Of a stretch of 64,000 nt of DNA, positions 33,638 through 42,963 are shown one piece after another (position 1 is the stretch's first letter; each line of letters begins with the position of its first letter). Source of the stretch: Erysipelotrichaceae bacterium (GTDB lineage: Bacteria > Bacillota_I > Bacilli_A > RFN20 > CAG-449). Location: positions 1 to 64,000 of the forward strand of contig SVBD01000006.1 of the NCBI GenBank assembly GCA_015059045.1, given 5' to 3'. Position numbers and translations under genes: made by a program. The notes under the pieces were generated by a model. That model made no database searches, was not told where the DNA came from, and saw nothing but the letters and a program-made list of their open reading frames with translations.

Positions 33638-35075
33638 CTACTTCTTCTCCAATTAAAGAATAAGTGTGTGCTTCATTAATTTTTACTTTAACAATTTTTC
33701 CTACGTGTTCAGGATTACCAACAAAGTTAACTAATTTTAATGTATCTGTATAACCAGTTAATCTAGTTGTATTTTTCTTTGAACATCCTTCTACTAATAC
33801 TGGAACAATTTTACCAATATAAGCATCAGCTTTTGCTTTAATATCAACGGCTAAAGTATCTACTAAACGATTAAATCTTTCGTGCTTTGTTTCCATAGAT
33901 ACTTCATCTTTCATATTAGCACCTGGTGTTCCAACTCTTGGTGAATAGATGAATGTAAATGCTGAATCATATTTTACATATCTAACAACATTTAATGTAT
34001 CTTCAAAGTCTTGGTCCGTTTCATTTGGAAAACCAACAATAATATCAGTAGTAATAGCAACATTAGGAACAATTTCTCTTAATTTATCTACAAGAGCCAT
34101 ATATTCTTTAGAAGTATATCTTCTTCCCATTCTTCTTAATACATCATCACTTCCTGATTGAAGAGGTAAGTGAATTGCAGGCATGATATTTTTATAAGTT
34201 GCCATTGCTTTAAACATACCTTCTGTAAAATCCCATGGGTGAGAAGTAGTAAATCTTAAACGAGGAATTCCAAGTTTTGCAACTTCCACTAAAAGAGTAG
34301 CAAAATCATATCCTAAATCTAAATCTTTAGCGTATGCATTAACATTTTGTCCAATAAGTGTGATTTCTTGATATCCTTCTTCTACTAAATTTTTACATTC
34401 AAATAGGATGTCTTCCATCTTTCTACTTCTTTGCTTTCCTCTAGTATATGGAACGATGCAATAAGTACAGAATTTATCACAACCAAACATAATATTTACA
34501 AAAGCTTTGAAGCGGTCTTGTCTATAACAAGGGATATGTTCAATTACTTCTCCTTCCTTAGAATAAACTTCAATAATTCTTGAATTTGTTTCTAAAGCTT
34601 TTTGAATTAATTGAGGTAAATGATTGATATTGTGTGTACCAAAGATAATATCAACTTGAGGATATGTTTTTCTAATTTTTTCAACAATATGAGGTTGTTG
34701 ACTCATACATCCACAGATACAAATTAAACTATCTTTGTTTTTATTTTTAAGTTGTTTTAAAGAACCAATTTCACCAAAGACTTTATCTTCGGCATTTTCT
34801 CTAATTGCACATGTATTTAAAATAACAATATCTGCTTCTAAAGGATCATCACAACTTACATAACCAATCTCTAAAAGAATACCTTCTAGATTTTGAGAAT
34901 CTAAAACATTAGCTTGACAACCATAAGTTCTAATAAAAAACTTTTTCCCATTCGCTAAAAGTTTTAGTTGAGTAGGAATTACCATCTCATCTAAAACAAA
35001 TTCTGTAGGTCTTCTATTGCGGCGACTTGCCTTTTTTAAATCAGGCATTTCTTCGATAATTACTTCTTTTGCCAT
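33630..35075 (-). CDS. miaB: tRNA-2-methylthio-N6-dimethylallyladenosine synthase
   Basis: 481 residues. The N-terminal UPF0004 domain carries three Cys (YGCQANVLDSQ, NTCAIRENAEDK, CGCMSQQ), the radical SAM core has CDKFCTYCIVPYTRGKQRSR, and a C-terminal TRAM domain follows. It methylthiolates i6A37 made by MiaA. It is followed by ricA with a short overlap and preceded by spoVS. Confidence 0.97.
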   Translation of the reverse strand: MAKEVIIEEMPDLKKASRRNRRPTEFVLDEMVIPTQLKLLANGKKFFIRTYGCQANVLDSQNLEGILLEIGYVSCDDPLEADIVILNTCAIRENAEDKVFGEIGSLKQLKNKNKDSLICICGCMSQQPHIVEKIRKTYPQVDIIFGTHNINHLPQLIQKALETNSRIIEVYSKEGEVIEHIPCYRQDRFKAFVNIMFGCDKFCTYCIVPYTRGKQRSRKMEDILFECKNLVEEGYQEITLIGQNVNAYAKDLDLGYDFATLLVEVAKLGIPRLRFTTSHPWDFTEGMFKAMATYKNIMPAIHLPLQSGSDDVLRRMGRRYTSKEYMALVDKLREIVPNVAITTDIIVGFPNETDQDFEDTLNVVRYVKYDSAFTFIYSPRVGTPGANMKDEVSMETKHERFNRLVDTLAVDIKAKADAYIGKIVPVLVEGCSKKNTTRLTGYTDTLKLVNFVGNPEHVGKIVKVKINEAHTYSLIGEEVDE

Positions 35076-35087
35076 ATTAACTCCTTG

Positions 35088-35351
35088 TTATTTTTTCTCG
35101 ATTCTTAATTTTATCGCAGTCTTTTCTTTTCCATCAATTAATATTTCTTTAAAAGAAGGCATCACATAGATTTCTATCCCGCTAGGAGTAAGGAAACCTC
35201 GAGCAATTGCGATTGCTTTAATTGCTTGATTTAAAGAACCCGCTCCAACGGTAGATACCTCTAAAAACGATTGATTTCTCATGATATTACTGATCGCACC
35301 TGCGACATTTGAAACATTGCTTGATGAAGCAACTTTAATTTGTTGTAACAT
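35088..35351 (-). CDS. spoVS: Stage V sporulation protein S
   Basis: 87 residues, almost the same length as SpoVS of Bacillus subtilis. VASSSNVSNVAGAISNIMR, TVGAGSLNQAIKAIAIARGF and AIKLRIEKK match this small nucleic-acid-binding-like (Alba fold) protein, which is needed for later stages of spore formation. It lies between ymdB and miaB as in Bacillus. Several residues that are near-invariant in Bacillus (for example PxxVAGA) vary here. Confidence 0.95.
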   Translation of the reverse strand: MLQQIKVASSSNVSNVAGAISNIMRNQSFLEVSTVGAGSLNQAIKAIAIARGFLTPSGIEIYVMPSFKEILIDGKEKTAIKLRIEKK

Positions 35352-35396
35352 TATTATTTTCTCCTTTAATCACAAAATATGATTAAGGATTAATAA

Positions 35397-36191
35397 TTAT
35401 AACTTTTCTTCTTGAACTACTTCATAAATAGGTTCAATAGATAGACATTCAAATGTTCCATCATCAAACTCTAATAATACTGCAGAAAACAAACATTCAT
35501 CGTGTTCAATTACATCAAAGGTAGAAGGAAGTCCAGTCCAAGTTCTTGTAATTACTTCCTCTTTTTTTGCTCCTAAAATCGAATTGTAAGGTCCACACAT
35601 TCCTACATCTGAAATAAAAGCAGTACCTTTATCTAAAATTCTATAGTCTCTAGTTTGAACATGAGTATGTGTTCCAAGTACTGCAGAAACTTGTCCATCA
35701 AAAGCATATGCTAAAGCATATTTTTCTCCTGTTGCTTCTGCGTGGAAATCAACAATATGAATATCCGCTTGAGCTTCTTCGTTAATAATCCATTGGAGAC
35801 TGTCAAATGGATTATCAATTGAATTAGACATAAACGAACGCCCGATTAAATTAGTTACTCTTACTTTGATTCCGTTGCAATCAAATAAATTAGTTCCAGT
35901 TCCAGGAATTGACTCATGTAAATTATGAGGTCTAAGGATACATTCATAAGAATCGATATAATTGAAGATTTCTTTTTTTGCAGCATAATGATTTCCTAGC
36001 GTTACAACATCAACTCCTGAATTTAATAATTCTTTAAAGTGAGCTTCGCTTAATCCTTTTCCATGAGTTGCGTTTTCTCCATTTGCAATAATAAAATCAA
36101 CTGGTCTTTTACTTGTGATACGTTCAATCATATAATTGACTACATCACGCCCTAATTTACCAACGATATCTCCTATAAATAAAATATTCAT
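35397..36191 (-). CDS. ymdB: YmdB-family metallophosphodiesterase
   Basis: 264 residues, the family length. Metal-binding motifs are visible: IGDIVGKLGR, ANGENATHGKG, LGNHYAAKKE, DFHAEATGEKYA and GTHTHVQTRD. In Bacillus subtilis YmdB is a cyclic-nucleotide phosphodiesterase that affects biofilm and sporulation decisions, encoded after rny. It follows rny here too, after a hairpin that could lower its expression. AAGGAGGA precedes the ATG. Confidence 0.95.
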   Translation of the reverse strand: MNILFIGDIVGKLGRDVVNYMIERITSKRPVDFIIANGENATHGKGLSEAHFKELLNSGVDVVTLGNHYAAKKEIFNYIDSYECILRPHNLHESIPGTGTNLFDCNGIKVRVTNLIGRSFMSNSIDNPFDSLQWIINEEAQADIHIVDFHAEATGEKYALAYAFDGQVSAVLGTHTHVQTRDYRILDKGTAFISDVGMCGPYNSILGAKKEEVITRTWTGLPSTFDVIEHDECLFSAVLLEFDDGTFECLSIEPIYEVVQEEKL

Positions 36192-36218
36192 ATTATCCTC
36201 CTTCCTAGAAACGATTAA

Positions 36219-36237
36219 AGAGAGACAAAGTCTCTCT
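36219..36237 (-). terminator. Hairpin between rny and ymdB, possible partial terminator
   Basis: AGAGAGAC (36219-36226) pairs with GTCTCTCT (36230-36237) around three bases. The T tract after it on the minus strand is short, so it may act as an attenuator or as an RNA processing boundary between the two genes. Confidence 0.5.
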
Positions 36238-36238
36238 A

Positions 36239-37900
36239 TTATTTTGCAATTTCAGTTGCTCTAACTTCTCTTACTACAGAAACTTTAATTTGTCCTGGGT
36301 AAGTCATTTCATTTTCAATTTGTTCTTTAATATCTCTTGCTAATTTATAAGCGTCATTGTCAGAAATCTTTTCTGGAACAACAAGTACTCTAACTTCTCT
36401 TCCTGATTGCATTGCATATGAAGAAGAGACTCCATCATAACTCTTACAAATTTTTTCAAGATCTTCAATTCTCTTAATGTAGTTTTCTAATGTTTCACTT
36501 CTTGCTCCTGGTCTAGCCGCAGATAAAGTATCAGCAGCAGAAACTAAGTGAGCGATAACACTTGTTGCCTCTACATCACCATGGTGAGATTCAATTGAGT
36601 TAATAACAACTTCGTCTTCACCATATTTTTTAGCAAGTCTAACACCGATTTCAACGTGGCTACCTTCCATTTCAAAGTCAACAGCTTTACCAACGTCATG
36701 TAATAAACCTGCGCGTTTTGCTAAGTTCACGTCTAATCCTAATTCACTTGCCATAATACCTGTTAAGTAAGCAACTTGGATTGAGTGATCTAAGACATTT
36801 TGCCCATAAGATGTACGATATTTTAATCTACCAATAATATCTAATAATTCTTTATTGATACGTGGTAATCCAAGTTTAAACGCTGCATTAATACCTGCTT
36901 CGTGAACTGATTTTTGAACATCATTTTTAGCTTTTTCAACGACTTCTTCAATTCTTCCTGGTTGAATTCTGCCATCTTTAATTAAATATTCTAAAGCAAG
37001 TCTAGCAGTTTCTCTTCTAATTGGATCAAAACAGCTAACTGTAATTACTTCTGGTGTATCATCAATGATGATATCTACACCAAGCATTTGTTCAAGGGAA
37101 CGAATATTTCTACCTTCACGACCAATAATTCTTCCCTTCATTTCATCACTTGGTAAACTTACCGCAGAAACAGTTCTTTCAGAAATAACTTCTTGAGAGA
37201 ATTTATCAATAGCTAATCCTAAAATATTTTTAGCCATTACTTCAGAATTTTCTTTTGCTTCTTCTTCTCTTTGTTTCATATAAGCAGTAACTTCTTGAGT
37301 CATTTTATCTTCTACTCTTTTTAGAATTTCAGTTCTAGCATCTTCCAAAGATAATTGACCAACACGAGTTAATTCCTTATCGATTTCTTCATTTCTTTTT
37401 GCGATTTCTTCGAATTTAGTATTAATTTCTTTTTCTTTGTTTCTAAATTCTTCTTCTTGAGCAAGTTGCTTCTTATGTAAAGCTTCTTGTTTTTCTTCTA
37501 ATGCGTTTTCCTTAGATAATAAAACACTATCTCTACGATCGATATTATGTTCTCTTTGGTTTAAACGATTTTCTTGATTAGCAAGTTCAATTTTCTTTTC
37601 CTTGAACTCTTTTTCTGCTTCTTGTTTTGATTCTAAAATTTCTCTTTTTGCTTCATCTTTTAATTGTTTAACTCTATCTTGACCTTTTTCTTCCGCTTCA
37701 AAAATTGCCTTTTTAGCTTTTGATTTTGCTTCTTCAACAACTTCTTCAGCTTCTTTATTAGCGTCTTCAATTATCTTACGAGCTTTATTTAAAGCTCCAT
37801 CAGCATCCTTTTTAGCGATATTTGTAAAAATTAAATATCCACCGCCAAAACCTAGGCCTAAACAAACAACTAAAAGAATAATCCATATTGCTGGGTGCAT
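36239..37900 (-). CDS. rny: Ribonuclease Y
   Basis: 553 residues. One N-terminal helix ([20 protein letters not shown]) anchors it to the membrane, a long charged coiled coil covers about 30-215, then a KH domain with [16 protein letters not shown] and an HD domain with [19 protein letters not shown]. It starts mRNA decay and, with the Ric proteins, matures specific transcripts. It heads the rny-ymdB-spoVS-miaB-ricA run. An upstream promoter and a leader hairpin are visible. Confidence 0.97.
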   Translation of the reverse strand: MHPAIWIILLVVCLGLGFGGGYLIFTNIAKKDADGALNKARKIIEDANKEAEEVVEEAKSKAKKAIFEAEEKGQDRVKQLKDEAKREILESKQEAEKEFKEKKIELANQENRLNQREHNIDRRDSVLLSKENALEEKQEALHKKQLAQEEEFRNKEKEINTKFEEIAKRNEEIDKELTRVGQLSLEDARTEILKRVEDKMTQEVTAYMKQREEEAKENSEVMAKNILGLAIDKFSQEVISERTVSAVSLPSDEMKGRIIGREGRNIRSLEQMLGVDIIIDDTPEVITVSCFDPIRRETARLALEYLIKDGRIQPGRIEEVVEKAKNDVQKSVHEAGINAAFKLGLPRINKELLDIIGRLKYRTSYGQNVLDHSIQVAYLTGIMASELGLDVNLAKRAGLLHDVGKAVDFEMEGSHVEIGVRLAKKYGEDEVVINSIESHHGDVEATSVIAHLVSAADTLSAARPGARSETLENYIKRIEDLEKICKSYDGVSSSYAMQSGREVRVLVVPEKISDNDAYKLARDIKEQIENEMTYPGQIKVSVVREVRATEIAK

Positions 37901-37939
37901 AGTATTATCCTCCTAAATATATACGATCATTGTTTAAAA

Positions 37940-37961
37940 CTTCGCGATCGTTAATGCGAAG
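37940..37961 (-). promoter_or_regulatory. Leader hairpin upstream of rny
   Basis: CTTCGC and GCGAAG (37940-37945 with 37956-37961) flank a 10-base loop in the predicted 5' leader of rny, followed by a short T-rich stretch on the minus strand. It is unusually GC-rich for this region and could be a regulatory or autocleavage structure. Confidence 0.35.
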
Positions 37962-37982
37962 AAAATTTAGAAAAATAGCTTT

Positions 37983-38011
37983 TTTATATATTATCGCTTT
38001 AATAATTTCAA
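37983..38011 (-). promoter_or_regulatory. Promoter of rny
   Basis: On the minus strand TTGAAA (38011-38006), 17 bp, TATAAA (37988-37983). The leader would be about 75 bases long and contains a GC-rich hairpin before the AGGAGG site. Confidence 0.6.
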
Positions 38012-38100
38012 TAATTATTAAACTATAAATAAAGCTTAAGTAGTATCACTACAAGATTATTATATCAAATATAATAATTAATAAAAAGTTTTTTTTACTT

Positions 38101-38595
38101 TTACTTAATTAACACCTTAACAATTTCACCGATATATTGAGTATGCATGCCATTATCAGTGTAATATTTTAAAATTGTTGGATCATTAACCTTATTCACA
38201 GGTAAATCTATTTGATAGATTTTTTTCATGATTAAAGTTAGTCTAGCTTCTTTTAATACTAATACACCATCAACATAATCTCTAGTTAATTTAGAATTAG
38301 TAATTTTGTCTTCGTCTCTTCTACTAACTCTACCTAAATACGCTAAAACATCTTTATATGAATCATCAAAAAAACTTACTGAGAAATATTCTGCTTCATC
38401 TAACATATGTTTTGTGTATCTTAAATTTTTAACATATACTGAGCAAACTTGTTTACTCCAAATAATTCCTACTCCACCCCAAGCGATAGTCATTGCATTA
38501 TCTTCTTTAGAGTCTTTAACAACTACTAGAGCCCATTTGTTTTTAAACTCATCAAAAAAGTTTGATGTTAATTCGTTTGCTAAAATTTCTTTCAT
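38101..38595 (-). CDS. Flavin reductase-like FMN-binding protein
   Basis: 164 residues of the flavin reductase-like (split-barrel) family: KWALVVVKDSKEDNAMTIAW, VCSVYVKNLRYTKHML, EYFSVSFF and YLGRVSRRDEDK. Such proteins bind FMN and reduce flavins or small substrates with NAD(P)H; the physiological substrate cannot be told. It follows exoA on the same strand with a short gap. No partner oxygenase is present. Confidence 0.85.
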   Translation of the reverse strand: MKEILANELTSNFFDEFKNKWALVVVKDSKEDNAMTIAWGGVGIIWSKQVCSVYVKNLRYTKHMLDEAEYFSVSFFDDSYKDVLAYLGRVSRRDEDKITNSKLTRDYVDGVLVLKEARLTLIMKKIYQIDLPVNKVNDPTILKYYTDNGMHTQYIGEIVKVLIK

Positions 38596-38608
38596 TTTTT
38601 ATTATCTC

Positions 38609-39376
38609 CTATAAATTGATATTTAATTCAATTGGGCAATGATCGCTTCCATAAATGTCATTATGAATCAATGAACTTTCTAATAAATCTTTAATTCTTT
38701 CACTGATAACAAAGTAATCAATTCTCCACCCTGCATTTTTTAATCTTGCTTGGAAACGATAACTCCACCAAGTATACTTAACTTCTTCTGGATATAGATA
38801 TCTAAATGTATCAATATAACCATTACTTAATAAATTAGTCATTGCCGTTCTTTCTTCAATAGTAAATCCAGGATTATGCGTATTAGCCTTTGGATTTTTT
38901 AAATCTATTTCTTGATGAGCAACATTTAAATCTCCAGCATATACAATTGGTTTAATTAAATTTAAACGATTTAAATAGTTAACTAAATCCACTTCGAATT
39001 CCATTCTAAAATCTAAGCGTTTTAATTCATCTCCTGCATTTGGAACATAGCAAGCAACATAAAAGAAATTATCAAATTCTAATGTTACTACTCTTCCTTC
39101 GTCATCATATTTATTTTCATCCAATCCATAATGAACAGATAAAGGTTTAATTTTTGTAAATACTGCAACTCCTGAATATCCTTTTCTTATTTTTGAATTA
39201 GTCCAATATGTAAAATATCCTTCCGGATTAAAAGGGAATTGATCTTTAAATTCATCTTCACTTAATTTTGTTTCATTAAGAGAAAAGATATCTGCATTTA
39301 ATTTATTAAATGATTCGATAAAATCTTTCTTTAGAATTGCTCTAATACCATTTACATTAAAAGAAACAATTTTCAT
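38609..39376 (-). CDS. exoA: Exodeoxyribonuclease III / AP endonuclease
   Basis: 255 residues. The catalytic blocks of the ExoIII family are intact: SFNVNGIRA, LNETKLSEDEF, YVPNAG, YAGDLNVAHQEIDL and GSDHCPIEL. It cuts at abasic sites in base-excision repair. I chose the ATG at 39376, preceded by GAGG; the earlier in-frame TTG lies within that site. Endonuclease III (nth) elsewhere in the window acts in the same pathway. Confidence 0.95.
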   Translation of the reverse strand: MKIVSFNVNGIRAILKKDFIESFNKLNADIFSLNETKLSEDEFKDQFPFNPEGYFTYWTNSKIRKGYSGVAVFTKIKPLSVHYGLDENKYDDEGRVVTLEFDNFFYVACYVPNAGDELKRLDFRMEFEVDLVNYLNRLNLIKPIVYAGDLNVAHQEIDLKNPKANTHNPGFTIEERTAMTNLLSNGYIDTFRYLYPEEVKYTWWSYRFQARLKNAGWRIDYFVISERIKDLLESSLIHNDIYGSDHCPIELNINL

Positions 39377-39453
39377 AAACAACCTCTTTCTACTATAGAT
39401 ATATTTTTTAATTATCTATATAATTAACTATATCATATAGGAGGCAAGGAAAA

Positions 39454-39837
39454 ATGACAAATTTAGAAATTAATAAAAAATTTAATTTAGAAATGATTTA
39501 TTTCTTAAATCAAATTAAAAATAATGTTAAATCTTTTTTATCTGTTCCTACTTTAGAAAATTTAATTATTTTATTAGACGGATTTTCTTATGGTGTAATT
39601 GGTCAACTTGTAAAAGAAGCTAATGAAGATGAATATATCGTTTATAAAAGCCCAGATATCCTAGTTAAAGAAGAATTAATTAGAAATTGCTTAATTCCTG
39701 AAAGTAAACGTAGCAATACAATAAATCCTAACTATACAATGATTATGTACTTTAAAAATAAGTACACCGATCCTAACGAAAGATTAAATAATTTTATTGA
39801 TATGGCATTAAAGTGCTATACAAATGAATTAGTATAA
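39454..39837 (+). CDS. Hypothetical protein
   Basis: 127 residues, no recognised domain. It is a soluble, mixed helix-strand protein with no signal peptide and no Cys pairs. It is a real gene by context: an AGGAGG site 8 bp before the ATG, a clear terminator after the stop, and a place between two minus-strand units. It is divergent from exoA. Confidence 0.7.
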   Translation: MTNLEINKKFNLEMIYFLNQIKNNVKSFLSVPTLENLIILLDGFSYGVIGQLVKEANEDEYIVYKSPDILVKEELIRNCLIPESKRSNTINPNYTMIMYFKNKYTDPNERLNNFIDMALKCYTNELV

Positions 39838-39860
39838 ACACTCAAAAAGAGTGTTTTTTT
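39836..39860 (+). terminator. Terminator between the hypothetical gene and hepT
   Basis: AAACACTC (39836-39843), five As, GAGTGTTT (39849-39856), then Ts. The A run on the left side lets it also serve hepT on the opposite strand. Confidence 0.85.
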
Positions 39861-40203
39861 ATACACTCTTTAATTCTTTTTCTAACTCTTTTTTTAATTC
39901 ATAGATATCCCTAGATACTATTTCATAAACAATGCTATAGTCCGTTTTTCCATAATCATGAACTATCCCATTTCTAAAACCAATTATATTTCCCCATTCA
40001 ATATTTGAATGAAGTAATTTATATTCTTTTGAAATATGATTAATATTTTCAACTAATTGAACTAAGCGAAACATTGTCGCATCAATAACTATTTGACTAT
40101 TCAATAATTCTTTATAAGTCAATTCTTTAGTATAAGTAATAATTGAATTTATATTTTCAATAACTTTATTTATATAATATTTATCATCTTTTTTATTATC
40201 CAT
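39859..40203 (-). CDS. hepT: HepT-like toxin (HEPN/DUF86)
   Basis: 114 residues, all-helical. The HEPN catalytic motif R-x4-H-x-Y is present as RNGIVHDYG, following VVQLVENINHISKEYK-like sequence (here FRLVQLVENINHISKEYK). HepT toxins are RNases silenced by the cognate MntA, which AMPylates the toxin's motif tyrosine. The ATG overlaps the end of the mntA-like gene, so the two are translated together. Placed next to recA rather than on an evident mobile element. Confidence 0.88.
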   Translation of the reverse strand: MDNKKDDKYYINKVIENINSIITYTKELTYKELLNSQIVIDATMFRLVQLVENINHISKEYKLLHSNIEWGNIIGFRNGIVHDYGKTDYSIVYEIVSRDIYELKKELEKELKSV

Positions 40204-40672
40204 AGATTTTTATTCCATCTTTCATAATTTCTTGTAATAATTCTTCATTATTCATTAAATCAGAAAGTCTCAATAAATCTATTTTTTTATGTAATACTGT
40301 TCGTAGTTCTTCAATTAACCCAATAAATTCTAATCCCTTTAACGACGTTGAAACACAAAGATCAACGTCACTTAAATCATTTGCATATCCTTTTGCATAA
40401 CTTCCAAATAAATAGCAAAAAAGAACCTTGTCTGATCGTTTATCTAATATGCTTCTTACATTTTCTTTTATTTTATCTATACTCAATATCCCTTTTTCAT
40501 CTGTAATTTCATATTTTTGTTTTAACAATAAAAATATTTGATTTCTTTTTAAAGAATTTCCATATTGATCATTGTTTTCATATCTAATATACGTTCTCAA
40601 AGGAACCCCTGTAGTTAACGACGCATCATTAATAGTTATCCCTAAACTTTTTCTATATTCTTTTAAGTTCAT
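40196..40672 (-). CDS. mntA: MntA-like nucleotidyltransferase antitoxin with N-terminal HTH
   Basis: 158 residues. Residues 1-60 form an XRE-like DNA-binding domain (NLKEYRKSLGITINDASL, RTYIRYEN), and residues 65-155 a minimal nucleotidyltransferase with GSYAKGYANDLSDVDL (GS-x10-DxD). Typical MntA antitoxins lack the HTH, so this one may combine toxin silencing with repression of its own promoter. I chose the ATG at 40672, preceded by GGTGAT. A palindrome overlaps the -35 of its promoter. Confidence 0.87.
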   Translation of the reverse strand: MNLKEYRKSLGITINDASLTTGVPLRTYIRYENNDQYGNSLKRNQIFLLLKQKYEITDEKGILSIDKIKENVRSILDKRSDKVLFCYLFGSYAKGYANDLSDVDLCVSTSLKGLEFIGLIEELRTVLHKKIDLLRLSDLMNNEELLQEIMKDGIKIYG

Positions 40673-40688
40673 ATAAATCACCATTTAA

Positions 40689-40763
40689 AGATTAACACCA
40701 ATTGACATATTTGTCAAATCAAAAATTGCCATTTTGGCACTTGACATTATATTTTATGTGCCA
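40689..40763 (-). promoter_or_regulatory. Promoter and palindromic operators of the mntA-hepT pair
   Basis: On the minus strand TTGACA (40717-40712), 17 bp, TAATCT (40694-40689). The -35 lies inside the palindrome TTGACATATTTGTCAA (40702-40717, one mismatched central pair). A second palindrome TGCCATTTTGGCA is at 40727-40739, and TGGCAC (40735-40740) is repeated inverted as GTGCCA (40758-40763). These are good candidate sites for the HTH domain of the antitoxin. Confidence 0.55.
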
Positions 40764-40825
40764 TTTGTTTTGTATTACATAAAATAAATTCGTTTTAACT
40801 TCCCATTATTTTTTCATAATCTAAT

Positions 40826-40851
40826 AAAAATACTCCCAAATGGGAGTATTT
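40826..40851 (-). terminator. Terminator of recA
   Basis: AAATACTCCCA pairs with TGGGAGTATTT (40828-40851) around two to four bases, followed on the minus strand by TTATT. Confidence 0.85.
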
Positions 40852-40854
40852 AAA

Positions 40855-41847
40855 CTATTTAGCTTGTTCTTCTAATACTTTAGAAACTAATTCTTCATAG
40901 ACATCTGGATTATCATTTAAGAACTTAAGAGTATTATCTTTACCTTGACCGACTCTTTCACCTAATACTTCAAACCAAGATCCTGATTTTTTAGCAAGTC
41001 CATATTGTAACGCTAATTCTAATACTTCGCTTGCTTTAGATAATCCTTTACCGTAGATTAAATCAACTTTACAGCTCTTAAATGGTGGAGCAACTTTGTT
41101 TTTAACAATTTTAACATTGATTTGATTACCAATAATTTTATCGCCTTCTTTTAAAGCTTCACCTTTTCTAATATCCATTCTTACTGTTGCGTAGAATTTT
41201 AATGCTCTACCACCAGTAGTAACTTCTGGATTACCATACATAACACCAACTTTTTCTCTTAATTGGTTGATAAAGATAACTGTACATCCTGTCTTATTTA
41301 ATACACCTGCTAGTTTTCTCATTGCTTTGGACATTAATCTAGCATGAGCGCCTACTGAGTTATCTGACATTTCACCTTCAAGTTCAACTTGTGGTACTAA
41401 AGCTGCAACAGAGTCAACAACTACAATATCAATTGCTTCTGATTTCGCTAACATTTCAACGATTTCAAGAGCTTGTTCACCATTATCTGGTTGAGATAAA
41501 ATAAGTTCATCTGTATCTACACCTAATTGTTGAGCGTAACTTGGATCAATTGCATGTTCTGCATCAACAAATGCAGCTCTTCCACCAGCTTTTTGACATT
41601 CGCTAACAGCAGTTAAAGCAAGAGTTGTTTTACCACTTGATTCTGGTCCATAAATTTCAATAATTCTTCCTTTTGGATAGCCACCTATTCCTAAAGCATT
41701 ATCAACCAAAATAGATCCTGAGTGAATGATATCAATATTTAATGCTGGTTTTTCACCAAGTTTCATTACCGAGCCTTTACCGAATAACTTTTCAATATCT
41801 TTTAAAGTCGATTCTAATTTTTCTTCTTTTGTTTTTTCAATTGCCAT
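40855..41847 (-). CDS. recA: Recombinase RecA
   Basis: 330 residues. Walker [30 protein letters not shown], the DNA-binding loop region with [13 protein letters not shown] and [23 protein letters not shown] sequence (here NPEVTTGG) are present. It drives homologous recombination and the SOS response. It follows the pncC/cinA-C gene as in many Firmicutes. No LexA box is evident in the short upstream gap. Linking rny to recA on the same strand matches Bacillus subtilis loosely, with intervening genes. Confidence 0.98.
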   Translation of the reverse strand: MAIEKTKEEKLESTLKDIEKLFGKGSVMKLGEKPALNIDIIHSGSILVDNALGIGGYPKGRIIEIYGPESSGKTTLALTAVSECQKAGGRAAFVDAEHAIDPSYAQQLGVDTDELILSQPDNGEQALEIVEMLAKSEAIDIVVVDSVAALVPQVELEGEMSDNSVGAHARLMSKAMRKLAGVLNKTGCTVIFINQLREKVGVMYGNPEVTTGGRALKFYATVRMDIRKGEALKEGDKIIGNQINVKIVKNKVAPPFKSCKVDLIYGKGLSKASEVLELALQYGLAKKSGSWFEVLGERVGQGKDNTLKFLNDNPDVYEELVSKVLEEQAK

Positions 41848-41879
41848 TTTTTTGACCTCCTATATATTAATTATCGAAT

Positions 41880-42356
41880 TTATTGATTTTTTACTAATTT
41901 TTTTTCAATTATTTTAAATCCTTCTAAAACCACTTGTTCTCTAATAGAATTTCTATCTCCCTTGAAATGATATTCATATACTTCCACTTTATTTAAATAA
42001 CATATTCCAATATAGACTAATCCAACTTCTTTATTTTCCATTGCAATTGGTCCTGCATTACCCGTGAATGAAATACAAATATCACTAGAAAGTAATTTTG
42101 AAGTTTTTTCACACATTTGATAAGCGATTTCTTTTGAAACTACTCCATGTGTATTTATTAAATCAACTGGTATCTTTAATAAGTTTTCTTTTACTTCATT
42201 TTGATAAGTAACAAGAGCCCCTTTAAAGAAACTAGATACTCCACTAAAAGAAGTGATAGTAGAAGCAAATAATCCACCAGTTAGTGATTCACAAGAACTT
42301 AAAGTTAATTTACTTTCTTTTAATAATTCAATTACTTTATTAATTTGATTATTCAT
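41880..42356 (-). CDS. pncC: CinA C-terminal-domain nicotinamide-nucleotide amidase
   Basis: 158 residues, only the C-terminal amidase domain of CinA. TLSSCESLTGGLFASTI contains the catalytic Ser region, TYQNEVKENLL and FTGNAGP follow (the family has TGIAGP). It deamidates NMN to NaMN, feeding the NAD route that ends in NadE. In Bacillus, cinA-recA are adjacent but cinA has an extra N-terminal domain. It overlaps the end of pgsA by 8 bases. Confidence 0.9.
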   Translation of the reverse strand: MNNQINKVIELLKESKLTLSSCESLTGGLFASTITSFSGVSSFFKGALVTYQNEVKENLLKIPVDLINTHGVVSKEIAYQMCEKTSKLLSSDICISFTGNAGPIAMENKEVGLVYIGICYLNKVEVYEYHFKGDRNSIREQVVLEGFKIIEKKLVKNQ

Positions 42357-42936
42357 CTTTAAACACTTCTCTATTTTGAATAATATATACTACCATTGAA
42401 AGAAGCGAACATACTCCTGCAATATAGCATAAAATATAAGAAACATTAACATCCCATGGGATGAAAGAGAATGGGAAATCGTTTAATAAAACTAAAGAAA
42501 TTGCTACCATTTGGAATACAGTTTTTAATTTACCCCAAATATTCGCCGCAACTACTTTGTTTTTAGTAACTGCAATTAATCTAACAGCATCAACAACAAT
42601 ATCACGAGCAATCATCACAACTGCAACAATTACTAATTGAGGAATTCTACTAGCAAGGATGATGATAGTTGAATTTACTAATAATTTATCTGCAATAGGA
42701 TCCATAAATTTACCATATGTAGTAACTAGATTGTATTTTCTTGCGATGTATCCATCTAAGAAATCACTAATAGATGCAACTACAAAGATAATAAAACTAA
42801 TAAAGTATTCTAATGAAATATCATTAAATAAAATAGGCATATTTACTCCGCATTTTGTCCATGGGAATAAAAGCATAAAAATAATAAATATTACACATGC
42901 CATTCTAAATGTTGTTATTTTATTAGGTAGATTCAT
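42349..42936 (-). CDS. pgsA: CDP-diacylglycerol-glycerol-3-phosphate 3-phosphatidyltransferase
   Basis: 195 residues, four to six membrane helices. The CDP-alcohol phosphotransferase motif D-G-x2-A-R-x8-G-x3-D-x3-D is visible as SDFLDGYIARKYN...YGKFMDPIADK. It makes phosphatidylglycerophosphate. I chose the ATG at 42936, preceded by AAGAAGGA; a longer frame would run into the RNase P RNA gene. The order pgsA-cinA-recA is the same as in Bacillus. Confidence 0.95.
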   Translation of the reverse strand: MNLPNKITTFRMACVIFIIFMLLFPWTKCGVNMPILFNDISLEYFISFIIFVVASISDFLDGYIARKYNLVTTYGKFMDPIADKLLVNSTIIILASRIPQLVIVAVVMIARDIVVDAVRLIAVTKNKVVAANIWGKLKTVFQMVAISLVLLNDFPFSFIPWDVNVSYILCYIAGVCSLLSMVVYIIQNREVFKDE

Positions 42937-42963
42937 GTTAATTCCTTCTTTCTTAAATATCGA

